Of a stretch of DNA of 64,000 bases, positions 37,043 through 46,469 are shown piece after piece (positions within the stretch are counted from its first letter, which is position 1; the number at the start of each line of letters is the position of its first letter). The notes beneath the pieces were generated by a model. It searched no databases, had not been told where the DNA came from, and was given only the letters and a program-made list of their open reading frames with translations. Source of the DNA: an uncultured Chromatiaceae bacterium (lineage in GTDB: Bacteria; Pseudomonadota; Gammaproteobacteria; Enterobacterales; Alteromonadaceae); contig CALJUX010000075.1 of assembly GCA_937978655.1 (NCBI GenBank), positions 1-64,000 of the forward strand. The letters run 5' to 3'. Position numbers and translations under genes: made by a program.

Positions 37043-38272
37043 ATGCAACACTTCGATGCGATCTGGCACAACGTCAATATAGCCAGCATGGACCCACAAC
37101 AGAGCGGCCCTTATGGTTGCCTGGAAAATGCGGTGCTGGCGGTTCGCGACGGCATCATTGTGTATTGCGGGCTGCGCGCGGAGTTACCGCCTTATGACGC
37201 GTTGGCCACGCCGACATTTGACGGGCAGGGCGGTTGGTTGTTACCCGGTTTTATCGATTGCCACACTCATCTGGTGTATGCCGGCAGCCGCGCCAATGAA
37301 TTTGAGCTGCGCTTAAACGGCGCCACTTATCAGCAAATCGCTGAAAGCGGCGGTGGGATTAAATCTACAGTGGCGGCGACCAGAGCGGCCACTGTGGAGG
37401 AGTTGTTTGTTCTGGCCAAAAGCCGGCTGAATGCCTTGTTGTCGCAGGGAGTGACTTGTGTTGAAAGTAAGTCCGGATACGGTCTGGATTTGGCCAGCGA
37501 ACGCAAGATCCTCGAAGTCTCGCGGTTGCTGGATGCGCATCACCCGATCAGCGTGCAAAGCACTTTTCTCGGGGCGCATGCGTTGCCGCCGGAATATGCC
37601 GGTGACAGCGACGGTTATATGGATTTAGTGGTGGAGACCATGTTGCCGCAGTTACACAGCGCCGGGCTGATTGATGCGGTGGACGTGTTCTGTGAAGGGA
37701 TCGGCTTTTCTGTGGCACAAAGCCGCCGCCTGTTTGAAAAAGCCCGGTCACTGGGGTTGCCGGTGAAAGCCCATGCCGAGCAGTTGTCGAGCCTGGGTGG
37801 TGCCAGTCTGGTGGCCGAGTTTGGCGGCTTGTCGGCCGATCATATTGAGCACCTGACCGAAGCTGATGTCGCCAATATGGCTAAGGCTGGCACTGTCGCC
37901 GTGTTGTTGCCAGGGGCCTATTATTTCCTGCGTGAAACCCAAATGCCGCCGATTGATCTGCTGCGGCAGTATCAGGTACCGATGGCCGTGTCGACTGACC
38001 TGAATCCTGGCACATCGCCACTGTGTAACCTGCCGCTGATGCTGAATATGGCCTGTACTTTATTCCGCCTGACGCCTGCCGAGGCGCTGGCCGGTGTGAC
38101 GCGCCATGCGGCGCAGGCGTTGGGCCTTGCTGACCGTGGTATGTTGCGGGTGGGCCTGCGCGCCGATTTTGCTTTGTATCAGGTCAGTCAGCCGGCAGAA
38201 CTCTGTTACCAGTTTGGCGTCAGTATGCTCAGGCAACTGGTGATTGGCGGCAAGCTGGTCAATCCGGGCTGA
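37043..38272 (+). CDS. hutI: Imidazolonepropionase
   Basis: HutI hydrolyses imidazolonepropionate to formiminoglutamate, the third step of histidine degradation. The 409-aa amidohydrolase has the metal motif DCHTHLVYAG, SGGGIKSTV, the conserved HAEQLS block and STDLNPGTSP. It is divergent from hutC. hutH and hutU are not in the window. Confidence 0.96.
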   Translation: MQHFDAIWHNVNIASMDPQQSGPYGCLENAVLAVRDGIIVYCGLRAELPPYDALATPTFDGQGGWLLPGFIDCHTHLVYAGSRANEFELRLNGATYQQIAESGGGIKSTVAATRAATVEELFVLAKSRLNALLSQGVTCVESKSGYGLDLASERKILEVSRLLDAHHPISVQSTFLGAHALPPEYAGDSDGYMDLVVETMLPQLHSAGLIDAVDVFCEGIGFSVAQSRRLFEKARSLGLPVKAHAEQLSSLGGASLVAEFGGLSADHIEHLTEADVANMAKAGTVAVLLPGAYYFLRETQMPPIDLLRQYQVPMAVSTDLNPGTSPLCNLPLMLNMACTLFRLTPAEALAGVTRHAAQALGLADRGMLRVGLRADFALYQVSQPAELCYQFGVSMLRQLVIGGKLVNPG

Positions 38273-38352
38273 ACCGGCGGCAGCGCCCTGACTTTACAAG
38301 CAGGCAAAAAGGCGTAAGCTCAGCAAAAACACAGGCTGCAGGTGCAGAGGTA

Positions 38353-39906
38353 ATGAGACGATTTTCGGCGTTGTGGTGTGCTGCGGCAATGGTTTTAGCA
38401 AGTGCAGCGGCCCCTGTGGCGGCAATGACCGAGGCCGGCAGTGCGCCGTTATGGCTGTGGGGATTGCTGTTCATCGCAACTGCGGGCTGTCTGACCACCA
38501 CCTGGTTATGGTTAGGCGCCCGCAACCGGACATCTGACAACCCCGCCATCACGCCCCCGCCATATCAGTTATTGCATGATGAGATCAGTGGCCTGCCCAA
38601 CCGCTGGCTGGCCCGGCAGGATTTCCAACAGTTTATCTCAGCGCAGCCACAGGCACAGCTGGCACTGGTGCTGTTGAAAATCGAGCGGTTTGACCGGGTG
38701 AATCAGTTACTGGGTTACAGCCATGCCAATCTGGTACTGAGCCAGATCGCCCGCCGGTTAAATCAGGCCGCCGGCCAGCATCAGGGCATTGTGTCGCTCA
38801 GCAGCAATGAAGCCTGGGTTGCGCACCTGGGCGGCGTGGATTTTCTGCTGCTGGTGGATCAACAAGGCAAACAACATCAGGCCGGTTATCTGGCACATCA
38901 GCTGGAACGTGAGATCGCCGAACCTTTATTGCTAAGGGGTTGTGCCGTCGATTATCAGATCATTTCCGGTATCAGCTGTTATCCACAACACGGCACTGAC
39001 TTTGCCGAACTGCTGGAAAAAGCCCATCTGGCGATGCAACAACGCAGCTTAACCGGTTCCGATTCGCCGATGTATCAGCAAGAAATGTCCGGCTATACCC
39101 CGGACAAACTGGCGATGATGGCGCAATTGCAGCAAGCCATCGCAGCAAATCAGTTGCAGCTGGACGTGCAGCCACAAGTGTTGTTACCAGACCGGCAAGT
39201 CGTCGCGGCTGAAGTATTGCTGCGCTGGGCGCACCCGGAACAGGGACTGCTGGCGCCAAAACAGTTTATTCCGCTGGCAGAAACCATGGGGCTGATGTTT
39301 CCGCTGACTTGCTGGGTGCTGCGCCAGACGGTGCAGATGCTGGCGACCTTGCAGCAGGAAGGCATTGTGGTCCAGCTGGCGGTGAACATCAGCAGCAGTG
39401 ATTTGTTACAGATTGAACTGGTGGAACATATTCAGCAATTGCTGGCGCAGTATCAGGTAAAGCCGGCCCAATTGATCCTTGAATTAAAAGAAGATGCGCT
39501 GATGGCTGAGCCTTTGCTGGTGCTGCCGATGCTGCAGCGGTTACGGGCGCTAGGGCTGATGCTGGTGCTGGACGACTTTGGTACCGGTTATACCTCATTG
39601 GGCATGTTGCGCGAATTCCCGTTGCAACAGGTCAAAATCGATGCGCAGTTTATCAGTGGGATGCACAAATCGGACGCTCAGGTGGCCATTACCGGCGCCA
39701 TTATTGACCTGGCGAAAAACCTGCAGCTGGATGTGGTGGCGGAAGGGGTTGAAGAACAGGCCTGCGCGGAGAAACTGACCCGGATGGGTTGTCTGCGCGC
39801 GCAGGGATTTTTATTCAGTCAGCCATTTGCGCTGGCCGGCTTGCCGGCCTGGATGCGGCAACATCAGTTTAATGCCGGCACTGTCCAGCGGCCGGGTCTG
39901 CTCTGA
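38353..39906 (+). CDS. Membrane GGDEF-EAL protein, likely c-di-GMP phosphodiesterase
   Basis: The 517-aa protein has an N-terminal signal or membrane segment (residues 5-25), a second membrane segment (about 33-55), a degenerate GGDEF domain (about 70-245, with GGVDF in place of GGDEF), and an EAL domain (about 255-505). The EAL catalytic set looks intact: AEVLLRW, NISSSD, LELKED, LDDFGTGYTS, VKID and VVAEGVEE. It is therefore more likely a phosphodiesterase than a cyclase. It sits between hutI and the convergent hutG, which may be chance. Confidence 0.87.
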   Translation: MRRFSALWCAAAMVLASAAAPVAAMTEAGSAPLWLWGLLFIATAGCLTTTWLWLGARNRTSDNPAITPPPYQLLHDEISGLPNRWLARQDFQQFISAQPQAQLALVLLKIERFDRVNQLLGYSHANLVLSQIARRLNQAAGQHQGIVSLSSNEAWVAHLGGVDFLLLVDQQGKQHQAGYLAHQLEREIAEPLLLRGCAVDYQIISGISCYPQHGTDFAELLEKAHLAMQQRSLTGSDSPMYQQEMSGYTPDKLAMMAQLQQAIAANQLQLDVQPQVLLPDRQVVAAEVLLRWAHPEQGLLAPKQFIPLAETMGLMFPLTCWVLRQTVQMLATLQQEGIVVQLAVNISSSDLLQIELVEHIQQLLAQYQVKPAQLILELKEDALMAEPLLVLPMLQRLRALGLMLVLDDFGTGYTSLGMLREFPLQQVKIDAQFISGMHKSDAQVAITGAIIDLAKNLQLDVVAEGVEEQACAEKLTRMGCLRAQGFLFSQPFALAGLPAWMRQHQFNAGTVQRPGLL

Positions 39907-39919
39907 AGTGGCTGCTGGC

Positions 39920-40957
39920 TCAGCCTTGTTGCCGGGCCTGAATAAATGCCAGCACTAAGGCGGTTAATATCTGACCGGCTTCGTTAAAACCGGCTTTTAA
40001 TCCGGCCGGATGCTGCGAAGGTGCGGCTTCTGCCAGATGTAAATAACGTACCCGCGGCAATTGGGCCAGTTGCCAGACATAAAATTCGGCATCCGGGACC
40101 GACACTCCGCAGTTGGTGTAAGCACTGACCGGCATCCCGCTGATACTGTCGGTATCGAGTTCAATGCCAAGAGGTTTGCTGTCATCACGGCCGACAAACT
40201 GAATAGCCTGTGCCAGTGCATCCGCCAATGTGATCTGGCGGCGTTGCCAGATTTGTTGATAACTGCAAAAAGCCGCCCCAGCCTGGGTTAACTGCTCAAG
40301 CGCGCTGGTGGCGTTTTTCAGCTCATGCAAACCCAGTACAAAATACTTGCGTAACCAACCGGCCTGATGGGCATAACTGAAACCATTGCCGCTGTGGCGG
40401 CCTTCCAACAGGCGGAAGTCACAATGTGGGTCCAGATTGATCGCGTCAACACTTTGGCCGGCATGACCGGCTAAAGCCTGCAGGATTGGCAGTGCATTGT
40501 TGTGGCCACCGCCAATGACAATCGGGATCAGTCCGGCATCAAAACAGGCCCGCAGCACAGCGGTGACACGCAGGTCGAGTTCAGCACAGAGCGCCCGCAG
40601 CTGAGCCAGCTGCGTTTCATTGCCGGCATCCAGCCCCTGTGAACGTTGCTGCAGATCGGCACAGGCGACTGTACCGGCCAGCAACAGTTCGCCAGATTTA
40701 GCAAACAGATTGTCCTGCAAATTGATAAAACGGCTTAAAAAAGCGGCAAAGCCCTGATCGGCGCCGCCATTGCCCAGATTTGCGCGTGGGCCAATATCTT
40801 CCGGGATACCCAACAATACATAACGACAACCCTGTTGTACTGCACTTACCAACGCTTCTTCCAGCGGTAACAACGGATTCAGAAACTGTAACGCGGCACC
40901 GAGCCGGCGTTCGCCGGCGCGCTGTTGTTGCCAGGCCGCCAGATCGGCGGCCTGCAT
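39920..40957 (-). CDS. hutG: Formimidoylglutamase (ureohydrolase family)
   Basis: The ureohydrolase family (arginase, agmatinase, formimidoylglutamase) uses two Mn ions. The metal ligands are readable: GGGHNN, NLDPHCDFR and ELDTDS. Overall sequence and the nearby hutI/hutC point to formimidoylglutamase, which turns formiminoglutamate into glutamate and formamide. The start is unclear: ATG 40957 gives 345 aa without a good ribosome binding site, and TTG 40978 would overlap the rraA stop. Agmatinase is less likely. Confidence 0.85.
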   Translation of the reverse strand: MQAADLAAWQQQRAGERRLGAALQFLNPLLPLEEALVSAVQQGCRYVLLGIPEDIGPRANLGNGGADQGFAAFLSRFINLQDNLFAKSGELLLAGTVACADLQQRSQGLDAGNETQLAQLRALCAELDLRVTAVLRACFDAGLIPIVIGGGHNNALPILQALAGHAGQSVDAINLDPHCDFRLLEGRHSGNGFSYAHQAGWLRKYFVLGLHELKNATSALEQLTQAGAAFCSYQQIWQRRQITLADALAQAIQFVGRDDSKPLGIELDTDSISGMPVSAYTNCGVSVPDAEFYVWQLAQLPRVRYLHLAEAAPSQHPAGLKAGFNEAGQILTALVLAFIQARQQG

Positions 40958-40970
40958 CGGTTGTAAATAG

Positions 40971-41456
40971 TTATTCAATGTCCAGCGGCTCCGCGGACAG
41001 GATAATGCCGGTACTGTCGGCATAAATGTGATCTTCGGGCAGGAAGGTCACCCCGGCAAAATTCACCGGCACGTCGGTTTCACCAAAACCCTGGTCGTCG
41101 GCCCGCACCGGGATGGCGTTTACGGCCTGAATACCCAGATCAAAATCTTCCAGCGTATCGACATCGCGCACGCTGCCATAACAAATAATGCCTTCCCAGC
41201 CGTTTTCAGACGCCAGTGCAGCCAGTTCCGCATCGATCAGGGCACGGCGCGCTGAGCCACCGCCGTCAATTAACAATACTTTGCCAACGCCCGGATCAGT
41301 CAGCATCTGGCGCACCAGACCGTTGTCTTCAAAGCACTTCACTGTGTGGATCACACCACCAAAGGAACGGCGACCGCCATAGTTGGCAAAAATAGGCTCA
41401 ACCACGTCAATCATGTCGGCATACAGATCACATAATTCAGAAGTATTGTATTGCAT
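40971..41456 (-). CDS. rraA: RraA, regulator of ribonuclease E activity
   Basis: RraA is a small trimeric protein that binds RNase E and inhibits it. The 161-aa protein is the family length and has MQYNTSELCDLY at the start and LLIDGGGSARRALIDAELA and GWEGIICYGSVRD further on. It lies upstream of and close to hutG on the same strand. Confidence 0.95.
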   Translation of the reverse strand: MQYNTSELCDLYADMIDVVEPIFANYGGRRSFGGVIHTVKCFEDNGLVRQMLTDPGVGKVLLIDGGGSARRALIDAELAALASENGWEGIICYGSVRDVDTLEDFDLGIQAVNAIPVRADDQGFGETDVPVNFAGVTFLPEDHIYADSTGIILSAEPLDIE

Positions 41457-41618
41457 GGTAATTCCCGCCTGTTGATCAAATGGTTAGCTGGACAGTATAA
41501 ACGGATCTCCTTTAAGCTCAAGCACAGAGCCGCGGTTGAAATCTGCAGGGAATCACAGTGCAAAACCGTTTTAGCTGTGTTAGTTTTTGCTTAATTTAGT
41601 CGTTTTTGGTCTTTCCCC

Positions 41619-43628
41619 TTGAGCTTCGAACTGACACTGGCCCGCATCTCTTTGCTCCTGATCCAGGCCGGGTTGTCCTGCGCCCTGAGTTTTATTCTGT
41701 GGTATTTCTACCGGATCTACCTGCGGCATTATCTGAAGTCCTGGTCGGTCGCATTTATCGCCTTTGCTGCTTATCTGTTGCTGCTCACCGGTTATACCTT
41801 ATTGCCCGCTGGCTCTGGCTGGACGCACGTGCTGAGGCTGGCGCTGGAATTCGGTTATTTATTCAGCAGCTATGCCTTTGCAATATTTATCCTGGTTGGG
41901 GTGCGGGAAGCCGTCAGCGCAGAACGCATCGCCAGCCGGCTGGTCAATCAGCTCTTGCTGCTGGTCGCGGCGCTGGCGCTGTGCTCGGTGGTGTTATTTG
42001 TCGGCGATGCTGAACCGACGTTATGGAAAACCTCGGTGCAGGTTAATCTGCGACTGTTGTTTATCGGCGCCGCCTTATTTGTCGCCGGTATCTGGCTGTT
42101 TGCGCTGCCTCATCGTATTTTGATTGCCAGACTGGTCGCAGTCTCCATTTTGTTGTGGGGCATTCAGATGCTGGTTCTGGCGCTGGCATCCAGCTGGTTT
42201 GGCGAAGGCCAGACCTTCCTGCGGGTGGTGCTGGTCAGTAAACATCTGGAATTGTTTTTCCAGACCTTATTGGGGCTCGGCCTGGTGGTATGGCTACAGG
42301 ATGATGAACGCAGCACCAACCAACAACTGACGGCCAAGACCCGTTATCTGGACACGCACGACCAGCTGACTGGCGCCCTGAACCGTGACGCATTGTTGCA
42401 GGAATTATCCGGCCTGGTGCAGCAACTGCCGCAACAGCCTTTATTGCTCGTGATGCTTGGTCTGGACCGTTTTAAGACCGTCAATGAAACTGTCGGGCTG
42501 AAGCAGGGCGACCGGATTTTACGCGAAGTAACCCGCCGTTTTGAAACCAGCATTCTGAAGCCCCGGCTGGTGGCGCGTACCGGCGGCGATATTTTTGCGC
42601 TGGTCTTGCAGGATATCCTGACCGACAAACAACGCCAGTTTTGTTTACATCATATTGAGCAGCTTATTGAGAAACCGTTCAGCTTTGACTCCGGTCTGTT
42701 AAAGCTGACCGCCACTATTGGTGTCGCGCAGTTTCCGGATCACGCTGCCAGTGCCGAATCCTTATTGCAAAAAGCCAATATTGCCTTCCATCAGGCGAAA
42801 CGTCAGCAACAACGCTGGATCCAGTACCATCAGGGCATGGAAGAAGAAACGGCCCGCTTACTGATGCTGGAAAAAGAGCTGTTGCAGGCGTTAGAACAGA
42901 AACAGTTTGTCTTGTATTACCAGCCGCAGTGGAATATCCGCGAACAGCGGATTGACGGTTTTGAAGCCTTGGTGCGCTGGCATCATCCGGAGCGGGGCAT
43001 CGTGATGCCCGGCCAGTTTTTACCGCAAATGGAACAAATCGGTCTGATGCGCGAGCTGGATATGCAGCTGCTGGAGCAGGCGGTGGAAACGCTGGGGCGC
43101 TGGCGCAAACAACAGGTGCAGCTGTCGGTTGCGGTGAATATGTCGCCGATCCATTTTGAGCAGGCGGGCCTGAAACAGCGGATCCAGCAGCTGTTGCAAC
43201 AATATGAAGTGCCGCCGACCATGCTGGAGCTGGAGATCACCGAAAATACGGCAATGGGTGATATGGAACAGGGCCGGAACTATGTGACTGAGCTGCAGCA
43301 GATGGGGATCCGGGTGTCGATTGATGACTTCGGCACTGGTTATTCCTCGCTTGGCTATTTACGCCGCATGCCGATCGATAAAATTAAAATCGACCGCAGT
43401 TTTATTATCGACATGGCAGGCAGCGACTCCGACATGATGATTGTCAAAACCATGATCACGCTGGCGCATGGCCTTGGCAAACGGATCCTGGCTGAAGGCG
43501 TGGAAGATGCCAATCAGCTGCTGTTATTGCGTCATATGGCCTGTGACGCGGCCCAGGGGTATCTGATAGCGAAGCCGCTGCCGGAAGTGGACGCCCTGGC
43601 GCTGTTGCAGCAAAAACTCAGCTTCTGA
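41619..43628 (+). CDS. Membrane GGDEF-EAL protein with a polytopic N-terminus
   Basis: The 669-aa protein has an N-terminal block of about seven membrane segments (residues 5-225). A GGDEF domain with a changed signature (TGGDIFAL) covers about 240-400, and an intact EAL domain covers about 410-665: FEALVRW, NMSPIHFE, LEITENTAM, IDDFGTGYSS, IKIDRSF and LAEGVED. It is likely a phosphodiesterase, with the GGDEF domain possibly a GTP sensor. The start is TTG 41619 without a clear ribosome binding site, so the first residues are uncertain. Confidence 0.86.
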   Translation: MSFELTLARISLLLIQAGLSCALSFILWYFYRIYLRHYLKSWSVAFIAFAAYLLLLTGYTLLPAGSGWTHVLRLALEFGYLFSSYAFAIFILVGVREAVSAERIASRLVNQLLLLVAALALCSVVLFVGDAEPTLWKTSVQVNLRLLFIGAALFVAGIWLFALPHRILIARLVAVSILLWGIQMLVLALASSWFGEGQTFLRVVLVSKHLELFFQTLLGLGLVVWLQDDERSTNQQLTAKTRYLDTHDQLTGALNRDALLQELSGLVQQLPQQPLLLVMLGLDRFKTVNETVGLKQGDRILREVTRRFETSILKPRLVARTGGDIFALVLQDILTDKQRQFCLHHIEQLIEKPFSFDSGLLKLTATIGVAQFPDHAASAESLLQKANIAFHQAKRQQQRWIQYHQGMEEETARLLMLEKELLQALEQKQFVLYYQPQWNIREQRIDGFEALVRWHHPERGIVMPGQFLPQMEQIGLMRELDMQLLEQAVETLGRWRKQQVQLSVAVNMSPIHFEQAGLKQRIQQLLQQYEVPPTMLELEITENTAMGDMEQGRNYVTELQQMGIRVSIDDFGTGYSSLGYLRRMPIDKIKIDRSFIIDMAGSDSDMMIVKTMITLAHGLGKRILAEGVEDANQLLLLRHMACDAAQGYLIAKPLPEVDALALLQQKLSF

Positions 43629-43709
43629 GCCCGACACTGCGGTTGTCATGCGCCTGTCACTGAAGCGCTTTAGTCTGAATGCAGACAAGGGCTACCGGCA
43701 GACGCAGCG

Positions 43710-44234
43710 ATGGTTAAACAACGTTGGATTGAACTGGATCAGCATTATTTCGCCCGTTTATTTCTTGGACTTGGCCAGGGACGTTTACGGCGTCTGAGTT
43801 ATTGGATGTCAAAAACGGCCGACGGTCCGCTGTACATCTTGTTGGCCTTGTCACTGTACTGGCTCCAAGATCCGGCCGCGCTGGAGTTTGTCACTGTGCT
43901 GGCGCTGGCGTTTTGTATTGAATTACCTGCCTATCTGCTGCTGAAAAATCTGTTTCGCCGGCAACGGCCAGCCGTGGCGCTGGCCGGACAAATTCAGCCG
44001 CATATCGAACCTTCTGACCGCTTCAGTTTGCCGTCGGGGCATACCGCCGGAGCCTTTGTGCTGGTCAGTTGCATTGCTGTGCTGGCCCCGGTCTGGTTGC
44101 CGCTGGCACTGCTGTGGGGCTGTATGGTCGGCATGTCGCGCGTGTTACTGGGCGTGCATTTTCCCGGCGATATTCTGGCCGGCATGGCGCTGGGCAGCTG
44201 CAGTGTCTTGGCCGCTGTGCTGCACCTGAGCTAA
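43710..44234 (+). CDS. PAP2-family phosphatase
   Basis: The 174-aa membrane phosphatase has the three PAP2 motifs: KNLFRRQRP, PSGHT and SRVLLGVHFPGD, spread over five to six membrane segments. The family includes undecaprenyl-pyrophosphate and phosphatidylglycerophosphate phosphatases; the substrate cannot be chosen from sequence. It starts 81 bp after the GGDEF-EAL gene. Confidence 0.9.
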   Translation: MVKQRWIELDQHYFARLFLGLGQGRLRRLSYWMSKTADGPLYILLALSLYWLQDPAALEFVTVLALAFCIELPAYLLLKNLFRRQRPAVALAGQIQPHIEPSDRFSLPSGHTAGAFVLVSCIAVLAPVWLPLALLWGCMVGMSRVLLGVHFPGDILAGMALGSCSVLAAVLHLS

Positions 44235-44319
44235 ATATTTAAAAATTCTCTGCAAATTCCTGCAGCGCTGATTTTCTTACCTATGATTAGGCAGTTAGTC
44301 AGCCGGCCGGAGGATGGGG

Positions 44320-46182
44320 ATGTTACGTAATTTATCGATTAAAAACCGTTTATTCGTGAACAGTCTGGTGGTGGGAGCCGCCATGCTGGTGATGTTGTTA
44401 CTGTTAATTTTCCAGAATATGCAGTTCAGCGGTTTATCGGCGATCAACGTGGAAATTGCCGCGATGGAGCGGGATGTGCTGGTGCTGCGCCGGCATGAAA
44501 AAGATTTTCTGATGCGCAAAGAAATCTCCTACAAAGACAAGTTTAATCAGACGATGCAGGAACTGAATCAGGGGCTGAACGCACTGGCACAGGACCTGGC
44601 CGCGCATGACATCGATACCGGCTCGTTAAATAATTTCCGCCAGCAAACCGCGTTGTATCAGCAGAAATTTGAGTTATTGGTCAAAACGGCAGAGCAGGTC
44701 GGGTTAGATCCACAATCCGGCCTTTACGGCGCACTGCGCGCCGCGGCACATCAGCTCGAAGCCGAGTTCAAACAAGTGAATAACGACACCTTGCTGGTCA
44801 GTTTGTTGCAACTGCGTCGCGCGGAAAAAGATTTTATGCTGCGCGCCGACCTCAAATACCTCGACAGTTTTAATGCTGAATTCAGCCGGTTTCAATCGCT
44901 GCTGGCCGGGCAGAATGCCAGCCCGGCCTTTCAAAGTGCCGCCGACAGCTACGCCGCCGCCTACCGTGATCTGGTGGCAGGCAGCCAGACCATGGGCCTG
45001 AAACATGACCAGGGTATTATGGGCGAGATGCGTAAAGCGGTGCACGAAACCGAAACCAGCTTGCAGGCGATGACGGACAAAGCCAATGCGGCGCTGGAGA
45101 AAGCCTCAGCAGCCGCCAAGTATCTGGCGTTTACGTTGTTTTTTATCGTACTGGCGGTGGTGGTGGTGCTGGTGCTGCTGACCTCGCGCAGTATCCTGCA
45201 ACCCATTCAGAATGTCTGCCGCACTATTGGCGTGATCCGCAAAGACAACGATTTCCGCCAGCGTGTGGTGGTGGAAGGGCGTGACGAAATGACCGTGCTG
45301 GCGCAGGATTTTAATGCGATGCTGAGTGACTTTCAGGACCTGGTACGCAGTGTCAATCAGGCGCTGGAAATGCTGGATACTGCGACTGCTGAACTGGCGC
45401 AATCGACCGCAGAAACCAGTCGCGGCATGGCACAGCAACAGATGGAAAGCGACATGGTGGCAACCGCCGTGACCGAGATGGGCGCCACTATTGAAGAAAT
45501 TGCCGGGAATACTGAAAACACCGCCAACAAAGCTGATGCCACCAATCAGAATGCCAGCGCGGGCATGAAAGAGGTGGAACAAACCGTCAGCCGCATTCGG
45601 GCGTTGTCAGACGAGCTGCAGCAGGCGGCTGTGGTTGTGGCCGAACTGGAGCAGGACAGTACCACTATTGGCTCGGTGATTGACGTCATTCGCGGTATTG
45701 CTGAACAAACCAATTTACTGGCGTTAAATGCCGCCATTGAGGCTGCGCGGGCCGGTGAACAGGGCCGTGGTTTTGCCGTGGTGGCTGATGAAGTTCGCAG
45801 TCTTGCCCAACGTACCGCCGAATCGACCCGGCAAATTGAACAAATTATTGCCAGCTTGCAGGGCCGCACCCGCGCTATTGTCGGCTCGATGCAACAATGC
45901 CGCGAACGCGGGCAAAGTGGTGCTGAACAGGCCGGGATGGCCAGTCGCCTGCTCAGTGCTATCACCGGCGACGTCACGCATATTATGGAAATGACCACGC
46001 AAATTGCGACTGCAGTGGAAGAGCAAAGCCATGTCGCGGCTGAAGTGAATAAAAACGTCATCCGTATACGCGATATTTCCGAGCAATCGCTGAAAATTGC
46101 CGAACATAATGCGCAAATCAGTGAAGAAGTTGCAGCGCAGGCGACACGTTTACATCAGACCGTTGACAAGTTTAAAGCCTGA
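44320..46182 (+). CDS. Methyl-accepting chemotaxis protein with HBM sensor domain
   Basis: The 620-aa chemoreceptor starts best at ATG 44320, six bases after GGAGG. It has TM1 (about residues 10-32) and a periplasmic domain (about 33-265) with two copies of a diagnostic motif, LRRHEKDFLMR and LRRAEKDFMLR, typical of helical bimodular (HBM) sensors. TM2 (about 270-290), HAMP and the signalling hairpin IRGIAEQTNLLALNAAIEAA follow. HBM receptors such as McpS bind organic acids; the ligand here is unknown. Confidence 0.93.
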   Translation: MLRNLSIKNRLFVNSLVVGAAMLVMLLLLIFQNMQFSGLSAINVEIAAMERDVLVLRRHEKDFLMRKEISYKDKFNQTMQELNQGLNALAQDLAAHDIDTGSLNNFRQQTALYQQKFELLVKTAEQVGLDPQSGLYGALRAAAHQLEAEFKQVNNDTLLVSLLQLRRAEKDFMLRADLKYLDSFNAEFSRFQSLLAGQNASPAFQSAADSYAAAYRDLVAGSQTMGLKHDQGIMGEMRKAVHETETSLQAMTDKANAALEKASAAAKYLAFTLFFIVLAVVVVLVLLTSRSILQPIQNVCRTIGVIRKDNDFRQRVVVEGRDEMTVLAQDFNAMLSDFQDLVRSVNQALEMLDTATAELAQSTAETSRGMAQQQMESDMVATAVTEMGATIEEIAGNTENTANKADATNQNASAGMKEVEQTVSRIRALSDELQQAAVVVAELEQDSTTIGSVIDVIRGIAEQTNLLALNAAIEAARAGEQGRGFAVVADEVRSLAQRTAESTRQIEQIIASLQGRTRAIVGSMQQCRERGQSGAEQAGMASRLLSAITGDVTHIMEMTTQIATAVEEQSHVAAEVNKNVIRIRDISEQSLKIAEHNAQISEEVAAQATRLHQTVDKFKA

Positions 46183-46185
46183 AAT

Positions 46186-46456
46186 CTAGAGCACCATATA
46201 GTTTAATAAGCGAACAGCAGAGCAGCCTGAAATTGTCTCAGGCAAGGCGACACAGCGAAGGAATAGTGACGCTCTTTCGAGCTGTGGCAATGCCGCATGA
46301 GGCAATTGCAGGCGCTCCCGGACGGGCGATAGCAGAATGGCCGCATGCGGCGTTAAATTTTCTCGCTTTAGAACCACTAAAGCTTCAAAAATCTGCCGTG
46401 CCTGCGGCCATTCTGCTTATCGCTGCTGCCGCTTTTTAAACTATATGGTGCTCTAG
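46186..46456. mobile_element. MITE-like element with perfect terminal inverted repeats
   Basis: The 271-bp element is bounded by exact 21-bp inverted repeats (46186-46206 and 46436-46456; core AGCACCATATAGTTTAA). Similarity of the ends continues imperfectly to about 37 bp. A nested inverted repeat (AGCAGAATGGCCGCA and its mirror) makes most of the element able to fold. CTAG, or TA within it, at both edges could be target duplication or part of the repeat. No transposase is encoded; a 68-aa frame inside looks meaningless. It lies 3 bp after an MCP stop codon. Confidence 0.8.
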
Positions 46457-46469
46457 CTTCCACAGCAGC

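Noticed and set aside
38960..39000. Active diguanylate cyclase at 38353
   Set aside because: The GGDEF position reads GGVDF and the following part of the domain is divergent, so cyclase activity was not called.
46233..46439. 68-aa protein inside the MITE-like element
   Set aside because: Frame without a ribosome binding site, folded into the inverted repeats; no similarity to a transposase.
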